64,000 nt of DNA from SZUA-229 sp041589455. GTDB lineage: Bacteria; Pseudomonadota; Gammaproteobacteria; SZUA-229. A program made the position numbers and the translations under genes. This document shows positions 9,332-17,688 of the stretch, piece after piece. The DNA lies in NCBI GenBank assembly GCA_041589455.1, contig JBFHVQ010000003.1:1-64000 (forward strand), in the 5' to 3' direction. Every line of letters begins with the position of its first letter. The stretch's first letter is position 1. Below the pieces are notes generated by a model. That model was not told where the DNA came from, did not search any database, and saw nothing but the letters and a program-made list of their open reading frames with translations.

Positions 9332-10888
9332 CTAGACAGAAGTTGGTTGAAGTTTCAGGTGTCGGGGGCGCACCCCTAAAATTAACAGGCTGGCGATGTA
9401 AATAATTATCGCAATGACTACAAAGCCGAGCAATGTGGGTACCCGCTGTAATGCTTCCCAGCTATACCAGCTAGCGATGCCAGGGCTGGTCAAGGCCAGA
9501 AAGGCGCTCATAATGATGTTAGCGAGAATGATTTGAGCCCAGAGTTTCCCCCAGCCAGATCCGCATTGATATATACCCTGTGTCTTGAGTCCCCTATATA
9601 GCAGGAAAGCATTCATATACGCTGATGCAGAGGTCGCTAAAGCAAGGCCAATATGTGGGCCTTCATAGCTCATCCAGACGAGAGGGGCTACAAAAAGCAC
9701 ATTTAGGAACATGTTTGCAATCATGGCCTTAATGCCGATGCGAACAGGGGTTCTAGTATCCTGTCGAGCATAGTAGCCCGGTGCAAGCACCTTGATATAA
9801 ATAAATGCTGGTAGTCCAAGTGAGTAGGCCATCAGGCTTAAAGCAGAAAGCTGGGTATCCTTCATTGAGAATTCGCCGTAGCCAAACAGGGTTGCAAGTA
9901 GCGGCCCTGATAACAGTAATAAACCTAGCGCGGCAGGCAGAGCAATCACGGAGGTTAGCTTAAGCGCCCAGTCCAGTGTCTCGCTAAACTGCTGTGCTGA
10001 CTCTTGTGCGTGTTGTCTTGAAAGGCTGGGCAGTATCACGGTTGCCAGTGCGATGCCAAAAATCCCAAGTGGAAACTCCACCAGGCGATCAGAGTAGTAG
10101 AGCCATGAGACGCTACCAGCCACCAGGAATGAGGCGATAATGGTATCGAACAGTAGATTGATCTGTGCAACTGATGAGCCAATGATTGCTGGAATCATAA
10201 GGTTGCTGATTTTGCGTACACCCGGGTGTGAAGGTTTGAATTTTGGCGTGGGTAGCAATTTAAGCTTTAACAGGAAAGGGAACTGAAACAGTAGTTGTGC
10301 CAGACCAGCGGCGGCCACACCCCAGGCAAGCGCCATAATGGGTTGCTGGAAGTAATCAGCTCCCCATAAAGCAGCAGTTATCAGGCACAGGTTGAGCAGT
10401 ACCGGCGTGAAGGCGGGTACTGCAAATTTGCCGAAACTATTGAGTATGCCGCCTGCAAATGCAGTCAGAGCGATAAAAAATATATAAGGGAAGGTAATTG
10501 CTAACAGTTCGGAAGTTAGCTGGAACCGGCTTTCATCGCTAAAACCAGGAGCGAAAACATAGACCAGTAATGGTGCTGCGAGTGAGCCGATGGCACTAAG
10601 AATGAGCAGGAAGCCGCCCAGTGTTCCTGCGACATGATTTAACAGATCTTTTAGCGCTTCATAGCTGTGTTTTTCTTTATATTCGGCAAAAACTGGAACG
10701 AAAGCTTGAGAGAATGCACCTTCGGCAAAAAGTCGGCGCATAAAGTTGGGGATTTTAAAGGCGACAAAAAAGGCATCGGTACCGCCGCTGGCACCAAAGG
10801 TATGGGCAAGTATGATATCACGTAGTAGCCCGAGAACACGCGAAAGCAGGGTCATCAGACCGACAATGGCCGTGGATTTAAGTAGCAT
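9332..10888 (-). CDS. murJ: Lipid II flippase MurJ
   Basis: 518 residues, about 14 membrane helices, MATE/MOP fold. It opens with LLKSTAIVGLMTLLSRVLGLLRD and contains the MurJ signature PNFMRRLFAEGAFSQAFVPV near residues 48-67. MurJ flips lipid II across the inner membrane for peptidoglycan synthesis. It precedes ribF by 67 bp and is followed in the same direction by ribF-ileS-lspA. The 43-bp gap to the upstream PilZ gene has no obvious terminator, so read-through is possible. Confidence 0.96.
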   Translation of the reverse strand: MLLKSTAIVGLMTLLSRVLGLLRDIILAHTFGASGGTDAFFVAFKIPNFMRRLFAEGAFSQAFVPVFAEYKEKHSYEALKDLLNHVAGTLGGFLLILSAIGSLAAPLLVYVFAPGFSDESRFQLTSELLAITFPYIFFIALTAFAGGILNSFGKFAVPAFTPVLLNLCLITAALWGADYFQQPIMALAWGVAAAGLAQLLFQFPFLLKLKLLPTPKFKPSHPGVRKISNLMIPAIIGSSVAQINLLFDTIIASFLVAGSVSWLYYSDRLVEFPLGIFGIALATVILPSLSRQHAQESAQQFSETLDWALKLTSVIALPAALGLLLLSGPLLATLFGYGEFSMKDTQLSALSLMAYSLGLPAFIYIKVLAPGYYARQDTRTPVRIGIKAMIANMFLNVLFVAPLVWMSYEGPHIGLALATSASAYMNAFLLYRGLKTQGIYQCGSGWGKLWAQIILANIIMSAFLALTSPGIASWYSWEALQRVPTLLGFVVIAIIIYIASLLILGVRPRHLKLQPTSV

Positions 10889-10931
10889 GAGCCTGTAGAT
10901 GGTGTCTCATTATAATTACAGGTGACATAGT

Positions 10932-11597
10932 CTAATCATCTAGGCCTTGCACAATTTGTTCGTAGACATAGGCGGTAATGATCAGTTTTTGTTCTTCTGT
11001 TAACTCAAGAAACTCTACGCCATATTTGTTATCTGCACTAGATGACTCATCCCGATCTTGCGGAGTGGATACGTTACGGATGGCGGCCTTAACACGCAGG
11101 TATTTTTTGATATTAGTGACTTCCAGTTCCATTGAAATGGTCACGGTATCTTCGGTGGTGCCTAGCTCTTCTCTTGACTGAAGTAATGCGCCAGTGGCGC
11201 TGGTATTGAGCATGGAGGCAGAAATGTTGTCATTAAGTGTTGTCCCTGATATCGAAACGCGAGTTTCTGTTTCTACGCGTCGTGAGCCGCGTACGGTTAT
11301 GCACTCGACGTCTGAGGGGTGTCTCAGGTGAACATGGGGGTATGGCATGCTAAAAGACTTAATTACTGAGGACTCGAAGCCATAGACGTTGTTGCCCTGT
11401 AACATGCGTATAATGAATGGCTGGTTGTCTTTGAGGAAAGTCACTCTACCCTGATTACTGGGTGCAGTAATAATCAGGCTTTTACCTGGGTTGTGCCCTA
11501 TAATGCGAGCGTTGAGTCGTTCGCGACCGTCTTCCGGGACAAACTGTAGTTGTACAGGGTCGCCCAGATTGACGCGGAAATCTTTTTTATCTGCCAT
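10932..11597 (-). CDS. YcgR-like PilZ domain protein (c-di-GMP effector)
   Basis: 221 residues, no signal peptide or membrane segment. The N-terminal half (about 1-100) fits the YcgR/PilZN beta-barrel that precedes PilZ in flagellar-brake proteins. The PilZ domain begins near residue 103 with RGSRRVETETRV (the RxxxR c-di-GMP arm) and continues with LNTSATGALLQS, equivalent to the D/NxSxxG motif with Asn in place of the usual Asp. Likely a cytoplasmic cyclic-di-GMP receptor controlling motility or pili. It sits upstream of murJ and is divergent from rpsT. The partner protein cannot be read from this sequence. Confidence 0.85.
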   Translation of the reverse strand: MADKKDFRVNLGDPVQLQFVPEDGRERLNARIIGHNPGKSLIITAPSNQGRVTFLKDNQPFIIRMLQGNNVYGFESSVIKSFSMPYPHVHLRHPSDVECITVRGSRRVETETRVSISGTTLNDNISASMLNTSATGALLQSREELGTTEDTVTISMELEVTNIKKYLRVKAAIRNVSTPQDRDESSSADNKYGVEFLELTEEQKLIITAYVYEQIVQGLDD

Positions 11598-11685
11598 GGC
11601 TTATTATTAGTTGTTATCAGCGTGTAGTCTACTTCATCTTACGGTGTTTTATAGATCTGAGTGGCAATTATTTACGTTGTGAGGC

Positions 11686-11710
11686 TATAGGGCTTGACAA
11701 AAGCCCTATA
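11686..11710. repeat. Perfect inverted repeat in the PilZ gene/rpsT intergenic region
   Basis: Arms TATAGGGCTT (11686-11695) and AAGCCCTATA (11701-11710) are perfect 10-bp complements around a 5-base loop. A TTGACA hexamer (11694-11699) overlaps it, with a weak AAAAAT at -10 spacing (11717-11722) upstream of rpsT. Neither strand has a T-run, so it is not an intrinsic terminator. It is better read as an operator-like palindrome or a 5' leader hairpin acting on rpsT. Confidence 0.55.
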
Positions 11711-11767
11711 AACTGGAAAAATCTGCGCCCCTGTAAAACAGTTTTGAATTTTTTAGGAACCAATACA

Positions 11768-12031
11768 TTGGCTAACTCACCACAAGCAAAAAAACGTGCC
11801 CGTCAGGCAGTTAAGCGTCGTGCCCGCAATGTCGGTATGGCATCTATGTACCGAACTTTTGTAAAGAAAGTGGTATACGCAATCGAAGCTGGTGATAAAG
11901 CCGCTGCAGAGGCTGCATACAAAGCAGCAGTGCCTGTAATCGACAGTGTTTGCAATAAAGGTCTGGTTCATGCGAACAAGGCTGCACGTCATAAGAGTCG
12001 TCTGAACTCTCGAATTCGTGCGATGGCATAA
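11768..12031 (+). CDS. rpsT: 30S ribosomal protein S20
   Basis: 87 residues, standard for S20. The start is TTG at 11768 (MANSPQAKKRARQAVKRR), preceded by AGGA at 11755-11758 at good spacing. The longer frame from 11744 would place its start upstream of that ribosome binding site. E. coli rpsT also uses UUG, linked to its autogenous control, so the rare start looks conserved. The protein is highly basic throughout and binds 16S rRNA. It is monocistronic, with its own promoter region and a strong terminator. Confidence 0.96.
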   Translation: MANSPQAKKRARQAVKRRARNVGMASMYRTFVKKVVYAIEAGDKAAAEAAYKAAVPVIDSVCNKGLVHANKAARHKSRLNSRIRAMA

Positions 12032-12080
12032 GCATCGGCCTGAATTATCAGTAATACCTGCTCTCGTATGTATTAGGGGG

Positions 12081-12125
12081 CATAAAAAAACCGGCTCGTG
12101 ATTGTACGATGCCGGTTTTTTTATG
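12081..12125. terminator. Bidirectional terminator between rpsT and proB
   Basis: A perfect 15-bp stem (12081-12095 / 12111-12125) whose core CCGGC/GCCGG is flanked by seven A's and seven T's. The 15-base loop has a further small TCGT/ACGA pairing. It separates convergent rpsT (+) and proB (-) and works in both directions. Confidence 0.9.
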
Positions 12126-12153
12126 CCTGAATTTTATCTGGTCGCTAAAAATC

Positions 12154-13278
12154 TTATATAAGTACCAGGTTGTCGCGGTGAATTAGCTCTGGTTCGTCGA
12201 TATAGCCAAGTATCGATTCAATCTCTGAAGAGCTTTTCCCGCATATCTTGGCTGCTTCTATTGCGTTGTAGTTGACCAGGCCACGCGCTATCTCCTGGCC
12301 ATTATCTGTCACGCAGGAAACCATCTCGCCTCGGATAAAATTGCCAGTTACCGATGTTACACCGACAGACAGCAGGCTTTTGCCCGATTCGGTAAGGACC
12401 TTGCTGGCACCTTGATCCAGCTTAAGCTGGCCACTGACCTTGAGGTGGCTGGCAAGCCACTGTTTTCTGGCGGCCATCGGCTCGGTGTCTGGGAGAAGTA
12501 AGGTGCCATACTCACTGGCTTTGGCAATTTCCAGCAGGGCGTCCGGGTTGCGGCCGCTGGTGATTAGTGTAGCGGTGCCAGAGCGTGCTGCACGCTGGGC
12601 AGCGCTCAACTTGGTACTCATGCCGCCACGGCCCAGTTTGCCACCGGTGCTGCCCGCCATTTTATGTAGTCTGGCATCGTTTGCCTGACCGCTACTTACT
12701 AGTTCAGCCTGTGGATTACTTCTAGGGTCTGCGGTGAATAACCCTTGTTGGTCAGTCAGAATAATGAGTGTATCTGCCTCAACTAGGTTTGCGACCAGTG
12801 CGGCCAGGGTGTCATTGTCGCCAAAGCGGATTTCATCCGTCGCTACCGTATCGTTTTCATTGATGATAGGGATAACCCCAAGGTCAAGCAATGAGCGCAA
12901 GGTGCTACGCGCATTAAGATAGCGACGACGGTCTGAAAGGTCGTCATGAGTGAGCAGGATTTGTGCGCTAAGAATGTCGTGGCGCTTAAAGTAGCTTTCG
13001 TAACACTGAACCAGTCCCATTTGCCCAACCGCGGCGGCTGCCTGTAGTTCGTGTAGTGCGTTAGGTCTTTCCTGCCAGTTGAGTCTGACCATGCCTTCGG
13101 CTACAGCGCCGGATGAGACTAGCAGAATTTCCTTGCCTTGTTGACGTAACAGGGAAATCTGCTCGGTCCAGCTCTGGATCGCAGTTGAATCAAGTCCCCG
13201 GCCATCTGCGGTAACCAGTGAACTGCCTATTTTAATAACCCAGCGGTTTGATTTAGCTAGCTGTTGACGCGTTTTCAC
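12154..13278 (-). CDS. proB: Glutamate 5-kinase
   Basis: 374 residues. The amino acid kinase domain starts at VIKIGSSLVTADGRG and includes NENDTVA, FGDNDTLAALVA and GRGGMSTKLSAAQRA. A C-terminal PUA domain covers about the last 100 residues. ProB phosphorylates glutamate as the first step of proline synthesis; in other bacteria it is inhibited by proline. It starts with GTG at 13278 and overlaps the end of obgE by 26 bp, so it is probably co-transcribed and coupled. proA is not in this window. Confidence 0.95.
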   Translation of the reverse strand: MKTRQQLAKSNRWVIKIGSSLVTADGRGLDSTAIQSWTEQISLLRQQGKEILLVSSGAVAEGMVRLNWQERPNALHELQAAAAVGQMGLVQCYESYFKRHDILSAQILLTHDDLSDRRRYLNARSTLRSLLDLGVIPIINENDTVATDEIRFGDNDTLAALVANLVEADTLIILTDQQGLFTADPRSNPQAELVSSGQANDARLHKMAGSTGGKLGRGGMSTKLSAAQRAARSGTATLITSGRNPDALLEIAKASEYGTLLLPDTEPMAARKQWLASHLKVSGQLKLDQGASKVLTESGKSLLSVGVTSVTGNFIRGEMVSCVTDNGQEIARGLVNYNAIEAAKICGKSSSEIESILGYIDEPELIHRDNLVLI

Positions 13279-14290
13279 GTTCCTTCTGCTCTTCCAGGTA
13301 ATTCATTATGTCGTATACCAGCGCCTGGGTGCCGCTTTTCTGGGCTGCAGAAACGCGATAACTTGGCCCGGTCCAGTTCATGCGCTGAATGATGTCATCG
13401 CAGACAGTATCAGCCTCTTCATCCAGTAGCAGGTCGGTTTTGTTTAGTACCAGCCAGCGTGGTTCGTCAAGCATTTCGGGGTTGTATTTTTCTAATTCGC
13501 CCAGAATAACATTTGCGCTTTCTACTGGATCTGTCTGGTCAAATGGGGCGATGTCGATGACGTGCAGTAGTATACGGGTTCGGCTGAGGTGCTTAAGGAA
13601 CTGAATGCCAAGCCCAGCACCTTCAGCGGCGCCTTCTATTAGTCCGGGAATATCAGCGATTACAAAGCTTCTCAGGCTGTCTACATCGACTACGCCGAGA
13701 TTGGGGTGGAGTGTGGTGAAGGGGTAGTTGGCTACCTTGGGCTGGGCATGGGATACTGAGCGAATCAGTGTGGATTTGCCGGCGTTGGGAAGTCCCAGTA
13801 GGCCCACATCTGCAAGTACTTTCAGTTCCAGGCGCAGTTCGCGACGCTCACCAGCGGAGCCTTCTGTGCACTGTCGTGGTGTGCGGTTAACTGAGCTCTT
13901 GAAACGTGTATTGCCGAGACCGTGAAATCCGCCCTGTGCAACCAGCAGTTTTTGTCCGTGTTCAGTTACGTCGCCGATCAGTTCGCCAGTGTTTTCATCA
14001 TAGACCAGTGTGCCATTAGGGACAGGAACAAACAGGTCTTCACCTTTTTTTCCAGTCATATTGCGGCCGGAGCCTTTCTGGCCCTGCTTGGCCGTGTAGG
14101 TGCGGATAGTGCGGAAATCCGCCAGTGTATTGAGGTCGTGGCTACCGACCAGATAAACGCTACCGCCATCACCGCCGTCGCCACCATCGGGGCCGCCGCG
14201 AGGGATGTATTTCTCGCGCCTGAAGCTAACCACGCCATTACCTCCGTCACCGGCAATAACCTTGATCTTGGTTTCATCTACAAAACGCAT
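13253..14290 (-). CDS. obgE: Obg family GTPase
   Basis: 345 residues. The glycine-rich Obg fold (RGGPDGGDGGDGGSVYLVG and GRNMTGKKGED) occupies about 1-158. The GTPase domain follows, with G1 GLPNAGKST, G3 DIPGLIEGAAEG and G4 NKTD. ObgE associates with 50S ribosomes and is essential in most bacteria, linking ribosome maturation with ppGpp. It lies downstream of rplU-rpmA, the conserved order, but a terminator between rpmA and obgE suggests it also has its own promoter in 14291-14411. Confidence 0.96.
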   Translation of the reverse strand: MRFVDETKIKVIAGDGGNGVVSFRREKYIPRGGPDGGDGGDGGSVYLVGSHDLNTLADFRTIRTYTAKQGQKGSGRNMTGKKGEDLFVPVPNGTLVYDENTGELIGDVTEHGQKLLVAQGGFHGLGNTRFKSSVNRTPRQCTEGSAGERRELRLELKVLADVGLLGLPNAGKSTLIRSVSHAQPKVANYPFTTLHPNLGVVDVDSLRSFVIADIPGLIEGAAEGAGLGIQFLKHLSRTRILLHVIDIAPFDQTDPVESANVILGELEKYNPEMLDEPRWLVLNKTDLLLDEEADTVCDDIIQRMNWTGPSYRVSAAQKSGTQALVYDIMNYLEEQKERENASTAS

Positions 14291-14411
14291 GGGTGCTAGC
14301 CTTTAATAATGTAATGTCGCAGTAATTTGATACTGCGGCGCTGGACGCGGTTGCGTGCCTAATTTACCAATTTTGTGGCGTTGTGTCTCGGTGAGTCGAT
14401 TGGTTCAACAA

Positions 14412-14441
14412 AAAAAGCCCCGTCCGGAGACGAGGCTTTTT
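14412..14441 (-). terminator. Intrinsic terminator after rpmA
   Basis: 13-bp stem with one mismatch (14412-14424 / 14429-14441) and a 4-base loop. Read leftward it ends GGGGC followed by a T-run, so it terminates the rplU-rpmA transcript before obgE. Confidence 0.82.
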
Positions 14442-14465
14442 GAGTTCTCGCTAAAGCCGGAAGCT

Positions 14466-14723
14466 TTATGCAGCAACAACACTCACAGTCTTGCGGTTTT
14501 TAGGACCTTTGGTCTCAAATACCACTTGACCGTCTGCTTTCGCAAACAGCGTGTGATCGCGGCCGATGCCCACGTTGTTGCCTGGATGGAATTTAGTACC
14601 ACGCTGGCGTACCAGAATGTTACCAGCCAGAACAGCCTGACCACCAAACATTTTAACGCCAAGGCGTTTACTTTCTGACTCGCGACCGTTACGCGTACTA
14701 CCGGCGGCTTTTTTATGTGCCAT
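14466..14723 (-). CDS. rpmA: 50S ribosomal protein L27
   Basis: 85 residues beginning MAHKKAAGSTRNGRESESKRLG, the conserved L27 N-terminus that reaches the peptidyl transferase centre, followed by GNILVRQRGTKFHPGNNVG. There is no N-terminal extension of the type cleaved in Firmicutes. It lies 26 bp after rplU in the standard ribosomal pair and is followed by a terminator. Confidence 0.97.
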   Translation of the reverse strand: MAHKKAAGSTRNGRESESKRLGVKMFGGQAVLAGNILVRQRGTKFHPGNNVGIGRDHTLFAKADGQVVFETKGPKNRKTVSVVAA

Positions 14724-14749
14724 TAGAGTATCCTCTTGTTAACAGGTGA

Positions 14750-15061
14750 CTAGCCGTTGATGCCAGTTACTTCAATCTCAGTATAGTACTGACGATGACC
14801 TGTGCGTTTCTGATGATGTTTACGACGACGGAACTTCATGATCTCAACTTTCTTATGACGACCATGAGATTTGATAGTGGCAGTTACCTTGCCGCCGTCT
14901 ACCATTGGGCTACCAATTTTCAGTTTGTCGCCATCAGCGATCATAAGAACCTGGTCTAGCTCAACAGTGTCACCCTCGTTTCCTTCAAGCTTTTCAACTT
15001 TCAGGTATTCACCCTGGGTAACTTTGTATTGTTTACCACCGGTTTTGACTACAGCGTACAT
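14750..15061 (-). CDS. rplU: 50S ribosomal protein L21
   Basis: 103 residues, identical in length to E. coli L21, from the ATG at 15061 (MYAVVKTGGKQYKVTQGEYL). Upstream codons to 15091 have no counterpart in the family. The C-terminus shows KFRRRKHHQKRTGHRQ, the L21 rRNA-binding signature. It is first in the rplU-rpmA operon; its promoter must lie in 15062-15217, shared with the divergent ispB promoter region. Confidence 0.97.
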   Translation of the reverse strand: MYAVVKTGGKQYKVTQGEYLKVEKLEGNEGDTVELDQVLMIADGDKLKIGSPMVDGGKVTATIKSHGRHKKVEIMKFRRRKHHQKRTGHRQYYTEIEVTGING

Positions 15062-15217
15062 ACCGGACAACTCCCAATAAATTACGTACAAAAAATTCTG
15101 TTTTCGGAAAGGGCGGGAATTGTAGCGATTTACGGGCCTCGCTACAAGTGTTTATGCGCTTTGTTTCAGTATTTATTCGTGAAAACGACAAAAAAAGCGC
15201 TAATTGGGGTGTTCAAC

Positions 15218-15246
15218 TTGTGACTTTATCAATCATACACCATAAT
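15218..15246 (+). promoter_or_regulatory. Candidate sigma70 promoter for ispB
   Basis: TTGTGA (15218-15223), 17 bp spacer, CATAAT (15241-15246), about 38 bp before the ispB ATG. The hexamers match consensus at 4/6 and 5/6 with ideal spacing. Read by eye only. Confidence 0.5.
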
Positions 15247-15283
15247 TCGCAGCTTCTAATATAGCAAATGTACCCCTTGAAAC

Positions 15284-16252
15284 ATGCAAGTAGACTCAAT
15301 AAAAGCACTGGTTGCCGACGATATGAAGGCCGTAGATGTGGTGATTCAGCAGCGACTCGCCTCAGATGTGGTGCTGGTCAATCAGCTCAGTCACTATATT
15401 GTAAATTCGGGCGGTAAGCGATTAAGACCGCTGTTGAGTTTGATGTCATCCAGGGCTTATGGTTATGAGGGAGAGCATCATCATACCCTGGCGGCAATTA
15501 TTGAGTTTATCCACACGGCGACCTTGCTACATGATGATGTGGTGGATGAATCTGAGCTTCGCAGAGGTCGAGAGACTGCCAATGCGTTATTTGGTAATGC
15601 GGCGAGCGTACTGGTGGGGGATTTTCTCTATTCCCGAGCTTTCGAGATGATGGTAGATGTGGGCAGTATGAAAATCATGCAGATTCTCGCAGAAACCACC
15701 AATGTGATAGCCGAAGGCGAGGTCATGCAACTAATGAACTGCCATGATGCGGATACCACCGAGCAGCGCTATCTGGATGTAATTCATGCCAAAACCGCCA
15801 AGCTATTTGAGGCGGCAACCCGTCTGGGTGCCGTGCTCTGTCAGCGCCCTGAGGAAGAAGAGGTTGCCATGGCTTCATATGGTATGCACTTGGGGACGGC
15901 ATTCCAGCTTATTGATGATGTACTTGATTACAGCTCCAATAGCGAAGAAATGGGCAAGAATGTAGGAGATGATCTGGCAGAAGGTAAGCCTACCCTGCCA
16001 CTTATCTATGCCATGCGTAATGGCACGCCGGAACAGTCAGCGATTGTGAGAAAAGCTATCGAGGAAGGTGGTCTGCAATACCTGGATGAAGTTATGGAAG
16101 CAATCCGCCAGACTGGGGCGATTGAGTACACAGAGAAAACCGCGAAAAATGAAGCGGAACTGGCCATTTCTCAATTGAGTCATTTGCCGGAATCGGACTA
16201 TCGGCAGGCGCTTGAAGATCTGGCACGTTATTCGGTTGATCGTTCGTTCTAG
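15284..16252 (+). CDS. ispB: Polyprenyl (octaprenyl) diphosphate synthase
   Basis: 322 residues, trans-isoprenyl diphosphate synthase. The first Asp-rich motif DDVVDESELRRGR is near residues 85-97 and the second is in FQLIDDVLDYSSN. GGKRLRPLL binds IPP. It makes the ubiquinone side chain; the exact chain length cannot be read reliably. It is divergent from rplU, the conserved neighbourhood of ispB in gammaproteobacteria, and convergent with the AMMECR1 gene, with no hairpin in the 15-bp gap. Confidence 0.94.
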   Translation: MQVDSIKALVADDMKAVDVVIQQRLASDVVLVNQLSHYIVNSGGKRLRPLLSLMSSRAYGYEGEHHHTLAAIIEFIHTATLLHDDVVDESELRRGRETANALFGNAASVLVGDFLYSRAFEMMVDVGSMKIMQILAETTNVIAEGEVMQLMNCHDADTTEQRYLDVIHAKTAKLFEAATRLGAVLCQRPEEEEVAMASYGMHLGTAFQLIDDVLDYSSNSEEMGKNVGDDLAEGKPTLPLIYAMRNGTPEQSAIVRKAIEEGGLQYLDEVMEAIRQTGAIEYTEKTAKNEAELAISQLSHLPESDYRQALEDLARYSVDRSF

Positions 16253-16267
16253 TTCAAGTTTTTAGAA

Positions 16268-16840
16268 TTAGAAGCTCAGGCTTTGATAACGAGATATTTT
16301 AAGTTCAGGGCTCCAGTGATGCTCACTAAGTCCTGCTTTACGTTTCAGGTTTTTCAGAAAATTTTCCGGCTCCGGTAACTGTTCCCAGACTGAGGGTAGA
16401 AAAGTGCCCTTGTGATAGTCATCTTCCAGAATTAAGCCATCTACCCCGGGCTTTAGTTGTTTTAGCAGATCCGCCTCGTCAGTAAATGACATTGGTTCAG
16501 CTTGCGTAAGAATTGAAATGTGGATATCAAGCAGTGGCGCTTCACTCTCACTGACTGGCGCAAAGCGCGGGTCCTTGAATGCAGCATCATAAGCATGCTG
16601 AGCGACGTCTGTTACTAAGGGTTGGTAGGCCTGCAAGGTTCCAATACAGCCACGCAGTTGATGGTCGAGATTGAGGGTAACAAAGCTGGCGGCATCTGCC
16701 TGCAATATCTCGGCAAACTCTTCAGGATTAACGGCTAATGGCTGATTGTACAGTAGGCCATGCTGTATCGACTGGCGCGCAATATTTTTAAGCGTGTGTT
16801 TGTCCTGCTCGCTGAGGTTAGTGGACTGCATAAGCGCCAT
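16268..16840 (-). CDS. AMMECR1 domain protein (AmmeMemoRadiSam system A)
   Basis: 190 residues from the ATG at 16840 (MALMQSTNLSEQD); a longer frame to 16894 would overlap the Memo gene more. The AMMECR1 domain includes FVTLNLDHQLRGCIGTLQAY with the conserved LRGCIG core, and DAAFKDPRF. The biochemical role of AMMECR1 is not established. It overlaps the Memo-family gene by 23 bp, and a radical SAM gene of the same system is divergently placed, so the three probably act together. Cytoplasmic. Confidence 0.88.
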   Translation of the reverse strand: MALMQSTNLSEQDKHTLKNIARQSIQHGLLYNQPLAVNPEEFAEILQADAASFVTLNLDHQLRGCIGTLQAYQPLVTDVAQHAYDAAFKDPRFAPVSESEAPLLDIHISILTQAEPMSFTDEADLLKQLKPGVDGLILEDDYHKGTFLPSVWEQLPEPENFLKNLKRKAGLSEHHWSPELKISRYQSLSF

Positions 16841-17618
16841 ACCCAACAACCCTGTCTTTGCTGCCAGCAGTGTCACCGGAGTTACGCAAATCAAGTGTAT
16901 TGATAGATAAATTTTTCTTTATGGCTAAAGTGAGTAAGCCGTTTAAAGGGTTGCGACCGCAGGCATTATCATAGTGTATCTGTTCGGGGTGAAGCTGCTC
17001 GATTGCAGTGGAGGTTTGTCTATCTATTTTCTGAGCAATTTCGTAGTGGTTGTAGTGGCTTAGATCGGTGCTGATCACCACAAGGGTATCATCCCTGTTC
17101 CAGACTGTTTCCAGTAGTTCGGCAACAGCTTCTGCTGGGCACTCGCCAACCACCAGTGGAATGAGCTGGAAGTCGTGCAGAATGGATTGCAAAAATGGCA
17201 GCTGGACTTCAAGTGAATGTTCCTGTTGATGGGCTTCGTAGCTTGGCGTGACAAAAGGGAGTGATTCAAATTGCTGACAAAGCTGGGTGTTGATTTTAAT
17301 GGTGCCTAATGGTGTTTCAAAATAATCAGCATCCGGAGTCGCGATGCCTCTGAGGGGGACGCGATGTGAGGGGCCTAACAAGACAACTTGCTTAATCTTA
17401 TCTGCAACCGGCAGGATCTGTTTATATGCGCTGGCGGCGATTGGGCCAGAGTATATATAACCGGCGTGAGGTGCAATAATCGCCAGAGGTGGCGTGTCCT
17501 GTGGTTCAGGTGCTTGTTGTAGGTAGTTCTGGATGCTGGCTTTTAATTCCGATGGGCTGTCTGGATAAAACAGGCCCGCTACGGCAGCAGGACGTATGCG
17601 ATTATGTGTATGTGACAT
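16818..17618 (-). CDS. Memo family protein (AmmeMemoRadiSam system B)
   Basis: 266 residues from the ATG at 17618 (MSHTHNRIRPAAVAGLFYP); upstream codons to 17675 run into the divergent gene's ribosome-binding site. Conserved Memo features: RPAAVAGLFYPD, APHAGYIYSGP (a His of the metal/dioxygenase-like site), LLGPSHRVPL, EHSLEVQLPFL and STDLSHYN. The fold resembles extradiol dioxygenases; the reaction in bacteria is unknown. First gene of a two-gene leftward unit with AMMECR1. Confidence 0.9.
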   Translation of the reverse strand: MSHTHNRIRPAAVAGLFYPDSPSELKASIQNYLQQAPEPQDTPPLAIIAPHAGYIYSGPIAASAYKQILPVADKIKQVVLLGPSHRVPLRGIATPDADYFETPLGTIKINTQLCQQFESLPFVTPSYEAHQQEHSLEVQLPFLQSILHDFQLIPLVVGECPAEAVAELLETVWNRDDTLVVISTDLSHYNHYEIAQKIDRQTSTAIEQLHPEQIHYDNACGRNPLNGLLTLAIKKNLSINTLDLRNSGDTAGSKDRVVGYGAYAVH

Positions 17619-17688
17619 AGCCTTAATCCCGATGTGGAGTACTATAGTTATATCATAGACTTTGTTGTGAAACACGGGGAGGTTGATG

